In this document: positions 1-7,783 of the stretch, in pieces
How positions within the stretch are numbered: the stretch's first letter is position 1
How the letters are laid out: the number at the start of each line of letters is the position of its first letter
Assembly: GCA_937941745.1 (NCBI GenBank)
Contig: CALDGV010000230.1
Span: 1 to 12,027, forward strand
DNA length: 12,027 nucleotides
Origin: an uncultured Prosthecobacter sp.
Lineage (GTDB): Bacteria; Verrucomicrobiota; Verrucomicrobiia; Verrucomicrobiales; Verrucomicrobiaceae
Direction of reading: 5' to 3'
Position numbers and translations under genes: made by a program
The notes under the pieces: model-generated
The model's database searches: none
Seen by the model: the letters and a program-made list of their open reading frames with translations, nothing else
What the model was told of the DNA's origin: nothing

Positions 1-1
1 C

Positions 2-1012
2 GATGCCCTCATTCGCATCACCACGACAACGATCTGCGGAACCGACGTGCACATCCTCAAAGGTGAATACCCGGTGGCCAAGGGGCTCACAGTCGGACAC
101 GAACCGGTGGGCGTCATCGAGAAGCTCGGCAGCGCTGTCGAGGGCTACCGCGAGGGTCAGCGCGTCATCGCTGGTGCCATCTGCCCGAACTTCAACTCCT
201 ACGCCGCCCAGGACGGCGCCCATGCGCAGGACGGCAGCTATTTGATCGGACGCGGCGCCTGCGGTGTGCATGGCTTCAAGGCGACCGCCGGCTGGCGCTT
301 CGGCAACCTGATCGACGGCACGCAGGCGGAATACGTGCTCGTGCCAGATGCGCAGGCCAACCTCGCGCCGATTCCCGACGGCCTGACGGATGAGCAGGTG
401 CTCATGTGCCCGGACATCATGTCAACCGGCTTCAAAGGAGCGGAGAATGCCAACATCAAGATTGGTGACACCGTCGTCGTCTTTGCCCAGGGACCCATCG
501 GCCTGTGTGCTACCGCCGGTGCACGCCTGCTGGGGGCCACCACGATCATTGGCGTCGATGGCAACGACCATCGGCTCGGCATTGCAAAGCAGATGGGAGC
601 GGACATTACCCTCAACTACAAGACGTGCGACGTCGTTGACGAAGTGATGAAGCTCACCGGTGGCCGTGGCGCCGACTCGGCGATCGAGGCTCTCGGCACG
701 CAGGCAACCTTTGAATCGGCCCTACGCGTCATCAAGCCGGGCGGCACACTGTCGAGCCTTGGCGTTTACTCAGAAGATTTGAAAATCCCTTTGAGCGCCT
801 TTGCCGCTGGCCTCGGTGACCATCGCATCAACACAGCCCTCTGCCCTGGTGGCAAGGAACGCATGCGCAGGTTGATGAACGTCATCGCCGCCCAGCGACT
901 CGACCTCGGCCCGCTGGTGACACATCACTACGCACTCGACGACATCGCCGCCGCCTACGACCTCTTCGCGCACCAACGCGATGGTGTGCTCAAGATCGCC
1001 ATCAAGCCTTGA
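2..1012 (+). CDS. Zinc-dependent medium-chain alcohol dehydrogenase, 5' end cut off by window edge
   Basis: The reading frame is open from base 2 and ends at TGA 1010-1012, giving 336 visible residues. The true start lies upstream, because the catalytic-zinc motif ICGTDVH (visible residues 11-17) comes before the first in-window start codon. The other catalytic-site elements follow: GHE at 32-34, and CPDIMSTGF, whose Asp matches the third zinc ligand of the Thermoanaerobacter/Clostridium secondary-alcohol dehydrogenases. A Rossmann fold is marked by AQGPIG, then an acidic residue in GVDGND at the end of the second strand, which usually favours NAD(H) over NADP(H). The lobe between GHE and GWRF contains only two Cys, so the four-Cys structural zinc site seems absent. 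CPGGKERMRRL and LVTHHY near the C-terminus also match the secondary-alcohol subgroup. The expected reaction is reversible oxidation of an alcohol to an aldehyde or ketone in the cytoplasm; the substrate is unknown. The gene is convergent with the minus-strand block and probably unrelated to it. Confidence 0.93.
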   Translation, partial: DALIRITTTTICGTDVHILKGEYPVAKGLTVGHEPVGVIEKLGSAVEGYREGQRVIAGAICPNFNSYAAQDGAHAQDGSYLIGRGACGVHGFKATAGWRFGNLIDGTQAEYVLVPDAQANLAPIPDGLTDEQVLMCPDIMSTGFKGAENANIKIGDTVVVFAQGPIGLCATAGARLLGATTIIGVDGNDHRLGIAKQMGADITLNYKTCDVVDEVMKLTGGRGADSAIEALGTQATFESALRVIKPGGTLSSLGVYSEDLKIPLSAFAAGLGDHRINTALCPGGKERMRRLMNVIAAQRLDLGPLVTHHYALDDIAAAYDLFAHQRDGVLKIAIKP

Positions 1013-1077
1013 AGGGCTTCATCACGGACATTTCCAGCCCATGTATTGGCAAGCTGAGGGCCTGAGCGTGGCGTGCC

Positions 1078-2823
1078 TCACGGCAATGCTGAAGAGTAGC
1101 GATAGTTGAACCGGGCATTCGGTGCGGTGTCACCGTGGTCGAGGAAGTCGATGGCATCCGCGTCAGCGGAGATGTTGTCGGTCCACTTGAAGTCGAAGCG
1201 CAAGGGCTTGTCGGTTGTGAAGCCAAGCGCGGCACGTTCAATCGCGAGGTGGAGCTCGTTTGCGCCGGCTTGGAGTGTGGCGCTACCAATGGATTCCCAG
1301 GCCTGACCGTTCCAGCATTCCAAGCTGGCGACGTTCGTTGAACTACGAGTCTGATTGATGCGGAAATCGTGGCCGTGGCGGCCTGTCTTGGCGTTTTGAT
1401 CTGTGTCGAGGAGCAGGACCATCCAATCCGCATCGGTGGCGGGTGTGAGTGGCTCGCGTGTCGTGATGTGGAAATACAGATGCGTGGAGTCATGGGCAAC
1501 ACGGGCCGTGTCGAGGTCATTGCGTCCGGTCTTGTTCGTGTAGCGGCCTGCGCCTGGGACACCGTCGTGATCACGGTGGGTCGTATCGTGCAGGCCGTCG
1601 AGATAGACGGGCTTCACCTCGGCCCATTGAGCAAAGTCACCGGGGATGGCCATGGTCTGAGCGGGTGATGCGGCGGGCACGGTTCGCGCACCTTTGTAAC
1701 GGCGAATGTTGGCGACCATCTGCCAGTAGTAGTTGTCGCCATAACCGCCGCGCATGGGCTCGATGTCGCGGCTGAACTCAGCATCGAAGAGATCGACGAA
1801 GAAGGTCTCGCCCGGCGGCAGCACGCGGCCTTGGAAGGTCATGCTGCCATCGGAGAGAAAGCGCTGCGCCACCCATTCATTCCAGCCAGTGACGAAGATG
1901 AACTCCGGCTGGTGAGGCAGCGCGTGCCGCCACTGCTCGTCAAAGTAAAGACCCTCGCCGGATCGACACTCCGCAGGCACAGGCTGGCGACTGCCGTGAA
2001 AGCTGCGGCCGATGTTGTTGGTGACGTGCTGACTGACGCCGACGGGCACGCATTCGGCCTTGTTCGGAGCCTCATGCCAGCCGGGAACCTGCGGTGCAAA
2101 GTCGAGCCAGGGCCACTTGTCCTTGCCATCACCGAACCAGGCATGGCCCCGTGTCCACGCCCACGAGGTGCGCAAGGTGAAAAAGGCCTTCACTTCTTCG
2201 CTGACACCTTCGGTCGGGGTGATCAGCAGCGGCTTGCCCTTCCAGTGAAACCACAGATCGCGATGCCTGCCCGGCTTGTAAAACGTCTCCCACAAATGCC
2301 GCACGACCGGCAGGTGGTTCGCATAGGCAAACAGGGCGATTTTTGGCACCCGATGCCCTTCAGTCCGCATCTGCTCCAGCACGCCGCAGAGCACCTCGCG
2401 CTCGGCGTCATAGGTCAGGGCGTTGGTGACATCGAGAATGAGTGCGTCCACGCCCGCATCCACGAGCATCTGGACGTGCTTGCGGATCACCCACGGATCA
2501 TCGGGCCGGTAATAACCAAAGCGGGGCTCGCTCCAGTAGTGCGGAGCTTGCACTGGCCCCCAGGCAGGCGCGGATGGATTCGCCTTCAGGATCTTCGCGA
2601 TGTCATGGACCTGCGGGTTTCCAAACGCGGCGTGCCAGTTGAAGTAAAAGATGCCCACGGTGCGATCCGGCTTTGGTGCACCCACCTCGGCGCTCATCGG
2701 CAAGGTGCGCCCGAGGGCATCGGTGGCCACCCAGGTGTCTGGCATGGTGTCGCGAGGCTCAGAGGCCTCCAGTGACGCGATGATGCAGGCAAGCAGGATC
2801 AAGAACTGTAGCAGATGGCGCAT
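1078..2823 (-). CDS. Secreted GH71/GH99-like glycoside hydrolase with C-terminal CBM9-like domain
   Basis: The product is 581 residues from the ATG at 2821-2823, chosen because it gives a normal signal peptide (MRHLLQFLILLACIIAS). An in-frame ATG at 2887-2889 would add 22 residues and has a weak AGGTG 8 nt upstream, so it is a real alternative. LLAC at 10-13 loosely resembles a lipobox but is very close to the start. Residues 54-380 look like a GH71/GH99-like (WbsX-related) TIM barrel: GIFYFNWH (57-64), ALILDVTNALTY (127-138), FVTGWNEW (310-317), then FSRDIEPMRGGYGDNYYW (350-367). In canonical GH99 enzymes the motif reads NEWHE and both Glu are catalytic; here it is NEWVA, with E316 kept and A319 in the second place. 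Residues about 390-581 resemble a CBM9-like carbohydrate-binding module (VYLDG, HRDHDG, YTNKTGRNDLD, LLLDTDQNAKTG). The role is probably cleavage of a complex glycan outside the cytoplasm; linkage and substrate cannot be read from sequence. It is last in the minus-strand series, 102 bp after the cytochrome gene. Confidence 0.85.
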   Translation of the reverse strand: MRHLLQFLILLACIIASLEASEPRDTMPDTWVATDALGRTLPMSAEVGAPKPDRTVGIFYFNWHAAFGNPQVHDIAKILKANPSAPAWGPVQAPHYWSEPRFGYYRPDDPWVIRKHVQMLVDAGVDALILDVTNALTYDAEREVLCGVLEQMRTEGHRVPKIALFAYANHLPVVRHLWETFYKPGRHRDLWFHWKGKPLLITPTEGVSEEVKAFFTLRTSWAWTRGHAWFGDGKDKWPWLDFAPQVPGWHEAPNKAECVPVGVSQHVTNNIGRSFHGSRQPVPAECRSGEGLYFDEQWRHALPHQPEFIFVTGWNEWVAQRFLSDGSMTFQGRVLPPGETFFVDLFDAEFSRDIEPMRGGYGDNYYWQMVANIRRYKGARTVPAASPAQTMAIPGDFAQWAEVKPVYLDGLHDTTHRDHDGVPGAGRYTNKTGRNDLDTARVAHDSTHLYFHITTREPLTPATDADWMVLLLDTDQNAKTGRHGHDFRINQTRSSTNVASLECWNGQAWESIGSATLQAGANELHLAIERAALGFTTDKPLRFDFKWTDNISADADAIDFLDHGDTAPNARFNYRYSSALP

Positions 2824-2895
2824 GGCGAATAGCAGAGACAGAATCGACCTGTTCAACGCCTGGCGAACCCTGCCTTCAGCCTTCCACATGCCACA

Positions 2896-2920
2896 AGCAC
2901 CTGCCTGAAAGGCACATGCT
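2896..2920 (-). terminator. Imperfect hairpin after the cytochrome gene
   Basis: The arms are AGCA (2896-2899) with TGCT (2917-2920) and TGCC (2902-2905) with GGCA (2911-2914). A 2x2 internal mismatch separates the two stems, and the loop is TGAAA. The structure starts about 5 nt beyond the stop codon of the PVC-type cytochrome gene in transcription direction and lies before the glycoside hydrolase gene. No T-run follows, so it may only stabilise the 3' end or be chance. If the hydrolase started at 2889, this hairpin would sit just ahead of that start and could cover it. Confidence 0.3.
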
Positions 2921-2925
2921 CGACA

Positions 2926-5900
2926 TCACTTCGCCACCTTCTCCTTTTCGTCGCCATGAGAACCGGCACCACCTTTCGGGGCCGTGGTGTGGTCGCGGGT
3001 GCGAAGGTAGGCGACGAGGTCGCGGAGCATCTGGGGTGGCAGGGCCATGGCCATCGGCGGCATGGCGGAGACGGGCGGGGTGACGCTCTTGATCTGGCTG
3101 CGCGGGTGGGTGACGGCTTTGCCATCAAGGCCGATGACGGTGAGCTTCTCCGTCGTGTCTTCGGTGATGCGTCCGGCCACGAGCACTCCATCGGCGAGCG
3201 TGACGGATGACATGCCGAAACCAGCAGCGATCTCGGCATTCGGATTGACGAGTGATTCGACGATCTTCTCGGGTTTCAAGCGCTCGGCGACGAGATCAAG
3301 GGCCGGGCCCTGGATGCCACCGTCGTTGCCGACTTTGTGGCACTGGAGGCAGGCGCCTTGATTGCGAAAGACAATCTCGCCAGCCTTGGGATCGCCGCCA
3401 GTGATGCTGAGCATGGGCACGGCATCCATGGCGCTGGCGGCAAAGGAGGTGGCGGCCTGCTGCGCGGTGGTGTCCTTCGAGGTTTGCAGGGCGAGGAAGA
3501 GATCGAGCCACAGCTCGCGGCGCAATCCGTTGGATTCGCGCTTCGTCCAGCGCTCCAGAGCCTCAGCAGGATGCAGCGCGGCGATGATTTCCAAACCGGC
3601 ACGCGCGGCGGGCAGCGGACCGCTGTCGGCGGCCTTGCGGGCGGCATCGACGAGGCCGTCGAGCTTCATCGCGAGGCCATGACGCAGCGCGGCGGCGGCG
3701 ACTTCAGCATTCGCGTCCGTCAGATGCGTGGCGACGAGCTTGCGGGCTTCATCGGGGGCAAATTTGACAAGGCTGTCGAGCGCGGCAGTGCGGACGGCAG
3801 CCTGCTGTTTCGCATCCGCGACGAGGGAGGCGAGCGTGGTTGTTTCAAGCTGGATTCCGGTGTCGTCGGCGAGCTTCAAACCGAGCGCGGCGAGCCGGGG
3901 CGGCGGGTTGCTGGCGAGGAACTGCTTCAGAGCATCGCCAATGGTTCCGGCGAGATCCTTGATGCTGCGTGCTTCGCCTGGGATCGGTCGGTAGCCGCCG
4001 AGCACGGGATCGGTGGTGATGCGTTTTTCCCACAGGCGCAGTCCATGCAGCGCGGCCTCGCGAACGCTGAGATCGAGCGAGTCATTGGCAGCGTGCTGGA
4101 GGAGCAGGCGCGCGTGATCGGCACCGCCTTTGCGATAGCTGGCGCAAACGATGCGGCGCTGCACGAGCAGCGGCATGTCGGCGGCGAGTGTCAGTTTTGC
4201 CAAAGCCTCGCCAGCCGCAGTGTCGAGCGCGGCGGTGTCGTAGATGGCGCGGATGGCTTCATCGCGAATGGCGGTGTCTTTGTCGGCCAGGAAACGGACG
4301 AGTTCGGCGCTCTCCTGATGGCGTAGCTGTAGCACGGCGAGCAGGCGAAGCTCCGCGCTGGCATCGCTGGCAAGCGCGACGGCGCTTTCCACCGTGCCAA
4401 GGCGCTTCAAGGTGGTGCCGCAGGCATGGCGCAGCACGATGTCGGCACCCGCGTTGGCCTTTGCAGCCGCATGAACGGCCGCAAGGGCGGCTGCATCGCC
4501 GTTTTTTGCGACACGACTCAGCGCGATGATGGCGAGCGAGCGCACGCGCGGCGATTCATCACCGGTCATCTCAAGCAAACGCGCCTGCACACCTTCGCCA
4601 CCTGCATCGCCAAGCGCACGGGCGGCATTGGCGCGGATTTCAGCCTCGGTGTCCTTGGAGAGTTCGATGAGCGCGGTGGATGCGGCGGCTTGTTTCTGCC
4701 GCGCGAGCTGTCCCAGACCCCAGATGCCGTTCAAACGGCTCGTCACCGGAAGCGCGGCGTTTTTGGCAGCGGCGAGGAGCACGGCCTGCCCTGCCTCACC
4801 ACGCTTCACGAGTTCGAGCTGCGCCATCTGGCGCAAACGGCGGTCGGGCGATGCCAGCGCGGAGGCGAGTTGGTCAGGCGAATCGGTGGCCAGACCGCGC
4901 TTGAACATCGCGGCGAGTTCTGCGGCCGCTTTTTGCAGAGACGCATCTTTGGGCGTGAGCTTGTGGATGGCGCCGTTGGAGTTCACAGACCATCCGCCGC
5001 CGAAATCGCAGATGTAGATGCTGCCGTCAAAGCCCTGCTCGACATCGCTGGCACCCACGCCTTCGACCACCAACTCTTCGCTGGCGACAGCGAAGCCCGC
5101 GCCGCTGCCCTTCACACCATAGGCGGTGATCTTGCAGCTCTGCGGCGCGCCGCCGTAGTCGGCCAGCAGGAACTTACCACGCAGATCCTCCGGCGCGGTC
5201 TGTCCCGTGATCCAGGCGAGGCCGGAGGGACCGCGGCTCACATTTGCCGCAGGCGGATAGGCCCACTGCGGACGGTTTTCGCCCTGCGTGGCAAACATCT
5301 TCTCCGCCACCCACACGCTGACCTTGGGATGAAACTCCTCCCAGTCCATGTGATCCACATACTGATGCGCGCACTGGTGGCTCATGTCCCAGCCGGAGTC
5401 CGTGCCCTCCAGCGCATAGACCATGCGCGCCTTGTCCCCGATGTCGCCGGTGTTGTCGAAGGTGAAAAGATTGCCGTGCTCGTCGAAGGCCAGCTCGGTG
5501 GGGTTGCGCAGTCCGTGGCAGAAGACCTCAAAGCCGGTGCCATCCGACTCGCAGCGAAAGATCGCGCCCTTGCCGCCCTCGGCGAGCACCTTGCCCTCCT
5601 TCGTGGTCACGTGATAGCCGCGGTCGCCGATGCTGAAATACAGCCGCCCGTCCGGCCCGCGCACGATGCCGTGCAGGTCGTGGCCGATGAAGGAAACACG
5701 CACACCGAAGCCGGTGACCAGTGGATCATTCGTGTCCGCGATGCCATCATCATTCGCATCGGTAAGCTTTCTCACACTCGGGATGCAGGTGAAATAGACG
5801 GCGTCATCCTCCGGCAGCACGGAGAAGCCGAGGCCGTCGAGCTGCTCGTAAAAGCTGTCCGCGAAGACCGAACGCTTGTCGGCCGCTCCATTGCCATCGG

Positions 5901-6330
5901 CATCCTCCAGACGGATGAGGCGGTCGGCGGTGTTGGTCCAAAAACCCTCCGGCACACGCCCTGGGATCGAGTTTTGCAGCTTCACGCGGTCCTCCAGCGT
6001 CCGGGACTGAAAGTCGCCGCGGATGAACTCATTGATGCCGCGCAGGTCCGCCACGCCCTGCCAGAAACGGTTCACCTCCGCCACGAAAACGCGCCCTTTG
6101 CGATCCATGCCGAAGCTGCCGGGATTTTGCACAAAGGGAAAGCGCACCCAGGTGCTGGCGCTGAGGCCCGGATGCTTCACCAGCCCGGAAAAAGCCTCCG
6201 GCTGGTTTTTCATCGCCGGCATCTCGGTCACGACCGGCTGCTGCCGCTGCTGCATCTCCTGCGGCGTGACCGCATGCGCGGACATGGAGGCGAGCAGGAC
6301 GAGGATGGCGGGAGGGGACAGCTTTTTCAT
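2926..6330 (-). CDS. PVC-type heme-binding CxxCH protein: dehydrogenase-like beta-propeller, HEAT repeats and cytochrome c
   Basis: The product is 1134 residues, starting at ATG 6328-6330, which is followed directly by a signal peptide (MKKLSPPAILVLLASMSAHA, residues 1-20). Residues about 60-458 form a soluble sugar-dehydrogenase-like beta-propeller of the type named 'putative membrane-bound dehydrogenase' in Pirellula and Verrucomicrobium. Key segments are GMDRKGRVFVAEVNRF, two Asp-rich calcium-like loops (DADGNGAAD at 143-151 and DANDDGIADT at 191-200), GPDGRLYFSIGDRGYH and LRNPTELAFDEHGNLFTFDN. Residues about 475-970 are Ala/Leu-rich helical repeats of HEAT type, for example AEIRANAARALGDAGGEG. 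The C-terminus carries a single covalent heme c site, CLQCH at 994-998 (codons 3337-3351), with candidate axial methionines in MPPM (1090-1093), and closes with the usual LRDLVAYLRT helix. The family is exported and greatly expanded in Planctomycetes and Verrucomicrobia. A role in envelope redox chemistry, possibly sugar oxidation, is generally assumed but not established. Its neighbours, a glycoside hydrolase and a PQQ-like propeller, fit that idea. Confidence 0.93.
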   Translation of the reverse strand: MKKLSPPAILVLLASMSAHAVTPQEMQQRQQPVVTEMPAMKNQPEAFSGLVKHPGLSASTWVRFPFVQNPGSFGMDRKGRVFVAEVNRFWQGVADLRGINEFIRGDFQSRTLEDRVKLQNSIPGRVPEGFWTNTADRLIRLEDADGNGAADKRSVFADSFYEQLDGLGFSVLPEDDAVYFTCIPSVRKLTDANDDGIADTNDPLVTGFGVRVSFIGHDLHGIVRGPDGRLYFSIGDRGYHVTTKEGKVLAEGGKGAIFRCESDGTGFEVFCHGLRNPTELAFDEHGNLFTFDNTGDIGDKARMVYALEGTDSGWDMSHQCAHQYVDHMDWEEFHPKVSVWVAEKMFATQGENRPQWAYPPAANVSRGPSGLAWITGQTAPEDLRGKFLLADYGGAPQSCKITAYGVKGSGAGFAVASEELVVEGVGASDVEQGFDGSIYICDFGGGWSVNSNGAIHKLTPKDASLQKAAAELAAMFKRGLATDSPDQLASALASPDRRLRQMAQLELVKRGEAGQAVLLAAAKNAALPVTSRLNGIWGLGQLARQKQAAASTALIELSKDTEAEIRANAARALGDAGGEGVQARLLEMTGDESPRVRSLAIIALSRVAKNGDAAALAAVHAAAKANAGADIVLRHACGTTLKRLGTVESAVALASDASAELRLLAVLQLRHQESAELVRFLADKDTAIRDEAIRAIYDTAALDTAAGEALAKLTLAADMPLLVQRRIVCASYRKGGADHARLLLQHAANDSLDLSVREAALHGLRLWEKRITTDPVLGGYRPIPGEARSIKDLAGTIGDALKQFLASNPPPRLAALGLKLADDTGIQLETTTLASLVADAKQQAAVRTAALDSLVKFAPDEARKLVATHLTDANAEVAAAALRHGLAMKLDGLVDAARKAADSGPLPAARAGLEIIAALHPAEALERWTKRESNGLRRELWLDLFLALQTSKDTTAQQAATSFAASAMDAVPMLSITGGDPKAGEIVFRNQGACLQCHKVGNDGGIQGPALDLVAERLKPEKIVESLVNPNAEIAAGFGMSSVTLADGVLVAGRITEDTTEKLTVIGLDGKAVTHPRSQIKSVTPPVSAMPPMAMALPPQMLRDLVAYLRTRDHTTAPKGGAGSHGDEKEKVAK

Positions 6331-6352
6331 GCGGGCGGGAAGACTTTACGAA

Positions 6353-6379
6353 AAAGCTACCACAAGTGGGTTCAGCTTT
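6353..6379 (-). terminator. Hairpin with T-tail between the PQQ-like and cytochrome genes
   Basis: On the minus strand AAAGCT pairs with AGCTTT. An inner CCAC/GTGG pairing (at least CCA/TGG with a CTTG loop) is offset by a small asymmetric bulge. The second arm runs into a run of five T, the form of an intrinsic terminator. It lies about 45 nt past the PQQ-like gene stop but only 22 nt ahead of the cytochrome ATG. It could therefore be a terminator of the upstream gene or a regulatory hairpin in the cytochrome leader. Confidence 0.42.
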
Positions 6380-6391
6380 GCCCGGAAAATC

Positions 6392-6405
6392 TGCCGGCTG
6401 CGGCA
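6392..6405 (-). terminator. Short GC-rich hairpin just after the PQQ-like gene
   Basis: A perfect 5-bp stem (TGCCG with CGGCA) encloses a four-base loop. On the minus strand it is followed by GATTTTCC, a weak T-rich tail. It begins 19 nt after the stop codon of the PQQ-like gene. It may be a weak intrinsic terminator or the first of two tandem structures with the T-tailed hairpin at 6353-6379. Confidence 0.38.
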
Positions 6406-6424
6406 AGACCGCCATGCTGTCGCC

Positions 6425-7720
6425 TCAAGGCAGCGCGTTGTTCTTCGAGCCCACGCACATCAGCTCCTTGCCGGTGCGGATGTAGATGCGGCCGTTCGCG
6501 ATGGCGGGCGTGGCGTTGATCGGTGCGCCGAGCTTCGTGGCGGCGAGGCGCTCGAACTTCGTGCCTGCCTTGATGACGATCAGGTCGCCCTGCTGGCTGC
6601 CGCAGTAGATCTTGCCATCGGCGGCCACGGGGCTGCTGAAGAACTTCGCGCTGCCCTGCACGCCTTCGACACGCTCCTCGTAGAGCGTTTTGCCGGTTTT
6701 CGACTCGACGCAGCGCAGGATGCCACCATCGCCGAGGAGATACAGATGCTCGCCGATCATCAGTGGCGAGGGCGTGTAAGGCAGGCCCTGGGGAACCTTG
6801 AAATCCACGGGCACGGGCTTGCCGCTCTTGAGATCGAGCGCGGCCACCTCCTTCACGCCGCCGCCGGAGCCGAAGGTGCAGAAGTAGAAGTCGCCACTGA
6901 GCACGCCGGACCCGAGACTGCGCTGGCGGTAGCCAGGGTTGTGCTTCCAGTTGATGGCACCGGTTTTGAGATCGAGCGCAAAAACGCCGCTGCCGCTGTT
7001 GGCGCAGATGACCTCCTTTTTGCCATCGGCAAGCTGGCGCACGATAGGCGTGGAGTAGGCGTTGCTGGTGTAGGGGATCTGCGTGCGCCAGACCTGCTTG
7101 CCGCTGGCGGCATCCAGCCCGACGACGCAGGCGGTCCATTTCACATTCGGATCGGTAACACCCGCCTCCTCGGCATTCCATGAGAACTCGCTGCGCACGA
7201 TCATGATGCCGTCCGCCACCACGGGGGAGATGCCCGTGCCGTGCTCGTGGATGTAATCGGCCACATGCTCGTTTTTCCACAAAAGCTTCCCACCGTGATC
7301 GAGCGCGAGCGCCTGGATGTTGTGGCCGCTGCTCCAGTTGATGTAAACGCGCTCCGCATCCAGGAAGGCGGAGCTGCTGGCGAAGGAGTTGAGCGATTTG
7401 TTGATCTTGTGGGGCTGGAAGGTCTCCTCGTGCCGCCACAGCTCGCGACCATCCTTCGCTGAATGCGCGATGACGGCGCGTTTGTTGTCGCCCGTCTCGG
7501 CGGTGATGACAATCATGTCTCCCCACAGCACTGGCGAGGACCAGCCCTTGCTCACCGGCACGCGCCAGTGCGTCGTGGCCTCATCCACGATATTCGGCAG
7601 CGGCCCGCTTTCGACCACGCCCGCTCCATTCGGCCCACGGAAGCGGTTCCAGTCATTGGCGGCGAAGAGCGCAGTGGAGACGAGGCAGAATCCGGCGAGG
7701 AGGAAGGACGTGGGTTTCAT
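6425..7720 (-). CDS. Secreted PQQ-like beta-propeller repeat protein
   Basis: The product is 431 residues from ATG 7718-7720. Its signal peptide (MKPTSFLLAGFCLVSTALFA, residues 1-20) is followed by NDWNRFRGPNGAGV, the W..FRGPNG opening common to this family in Verrucomicrobia and Planctomycetes. Strand-turn motifs of the PQQ-like type recur: SAKDGRELW (87-95), LDHGGKLLW (140-148), LDAASGKQVW (202-211), LDLKTGAINW (249-258), LDLKSGKPV (295-303), VESKTGKTLY (338-347) and a final GDLIVIKAGTKFE (378-390). This implies a seven- or eight-bladed propeller that fills the whole mature chain. There is no cytochrome domain, and I see no specific evidence for PQQ-dependent catalysis, so a scaffold, binding or BamB-like role is as likely as an enzymatic one. 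It sits 94 bp upstream of the cytochrome gene in the same direction. No Shine-Dalgarno sequence is visible before the start. The family is clear; the function is unknown. Confidence 0.92.
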   Translation of the reverse strand: MKPTSFLLAGFCLVSTALFAANDWNRFRGPNGAGVVESGPLPNIVDEATTHWRVPVSKGWSSPVLWGDMIVITAETGDNKRAVIAHSAKDGRELWRHEETFQPHKINKSLNSFASSSAFLDAERVYINWSSGHNIQALALDHGGKLLWKNEHVADYIHEHGTGISPVVADGIMIVRSEFSWNAEEAGVTDPNVKWTACVVGLDAASGKQVWRTQIPYTSNAYSTPIVRQLADGKKEVICANSGSGVFALDLKTGAINWKHNPGYRQRSLGSGVLSGDFYFCTFGSGGGVKEVAALDLKSGKPVPVDFKVPQGLPYTPSPLMIGEHLYLLGDGGILRCVESKTGKTLYEERVEGVQGSAKFFSSPVAADGKIYCGSQQGDLIVIKAGTKFERLAATKLGAPINATPAIANGRIYIRTGKELMCVGSKNNALP

Positions 7721-7740
7721 GGCGTGAAGGCAGGCTAATA

Positions 7741-7757
7741 CAGGGGTTTTTCCCCTG
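7741..7757 (-). terminator. Perfect hairpin between the large HAF protein gene and the PQQ-like gene
   Basis: CAGGGG (7741-7746) and CCCCTG (7752-7757) form a perfect 6-bp stem around a five-base homopolymer loop. In minus-strand transcription it starts 26 nt after the stop of the large secreted protein and ends about 20 nt before the ATG of the PQQ-like gene. No T-run follows on the minus strand. It may be a processing or terminator stem, or a leader hairpin of the PQQ-like gene. Confidence 0.4.
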
Positions 7758-7783
7758 GTTTGTCAGACCTGCGCCACAAACGA

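Noticed and set aside
1004..1019. AAGCC/GGCTT inverted repeat at the stop codon of the alcohol dehydrogenase, a possible terminator
   Set aside because: The stem is only 5 bp, overlaps the coding end and has no T-run. The remainder of the 65-bp convergent gap shows nothing stronger.
1831..2775. Plus-strand open frame of 314 codons opposite the glycoside hydrolase
   Set aside because: It is antisense to the GH99-like gene, its composition is a mirror of that gene's codon use, and no motif was recognised.
4200..4900. Possible DNA-level tandem repeat in the Ala/Leu-rich HEAT region of the cytochrome gene
   Set aside because: The periodicity is in protein composition; I saw no repeated DNA words long enough to suggest recent duplication.
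4426..6519. Plus-strand open frame of 697 codons opposite the cytochrome gene
   Set aside because: It lies almost wholly antisense to a strongly supported gene whose domains and CxxCH motif are clear. Its translation shows no recognisable domain, and long antisense frames are expected at this GC content.
6372..7526. Alternative minus-strand frame of 384 codons overlapping the PQQ-like gene
   Set aside because: Arg/Gln/His-rich out-of-frame translation. The other minus-strand frame has a signal peptide and repeated PQQ-like motifs across the same region.
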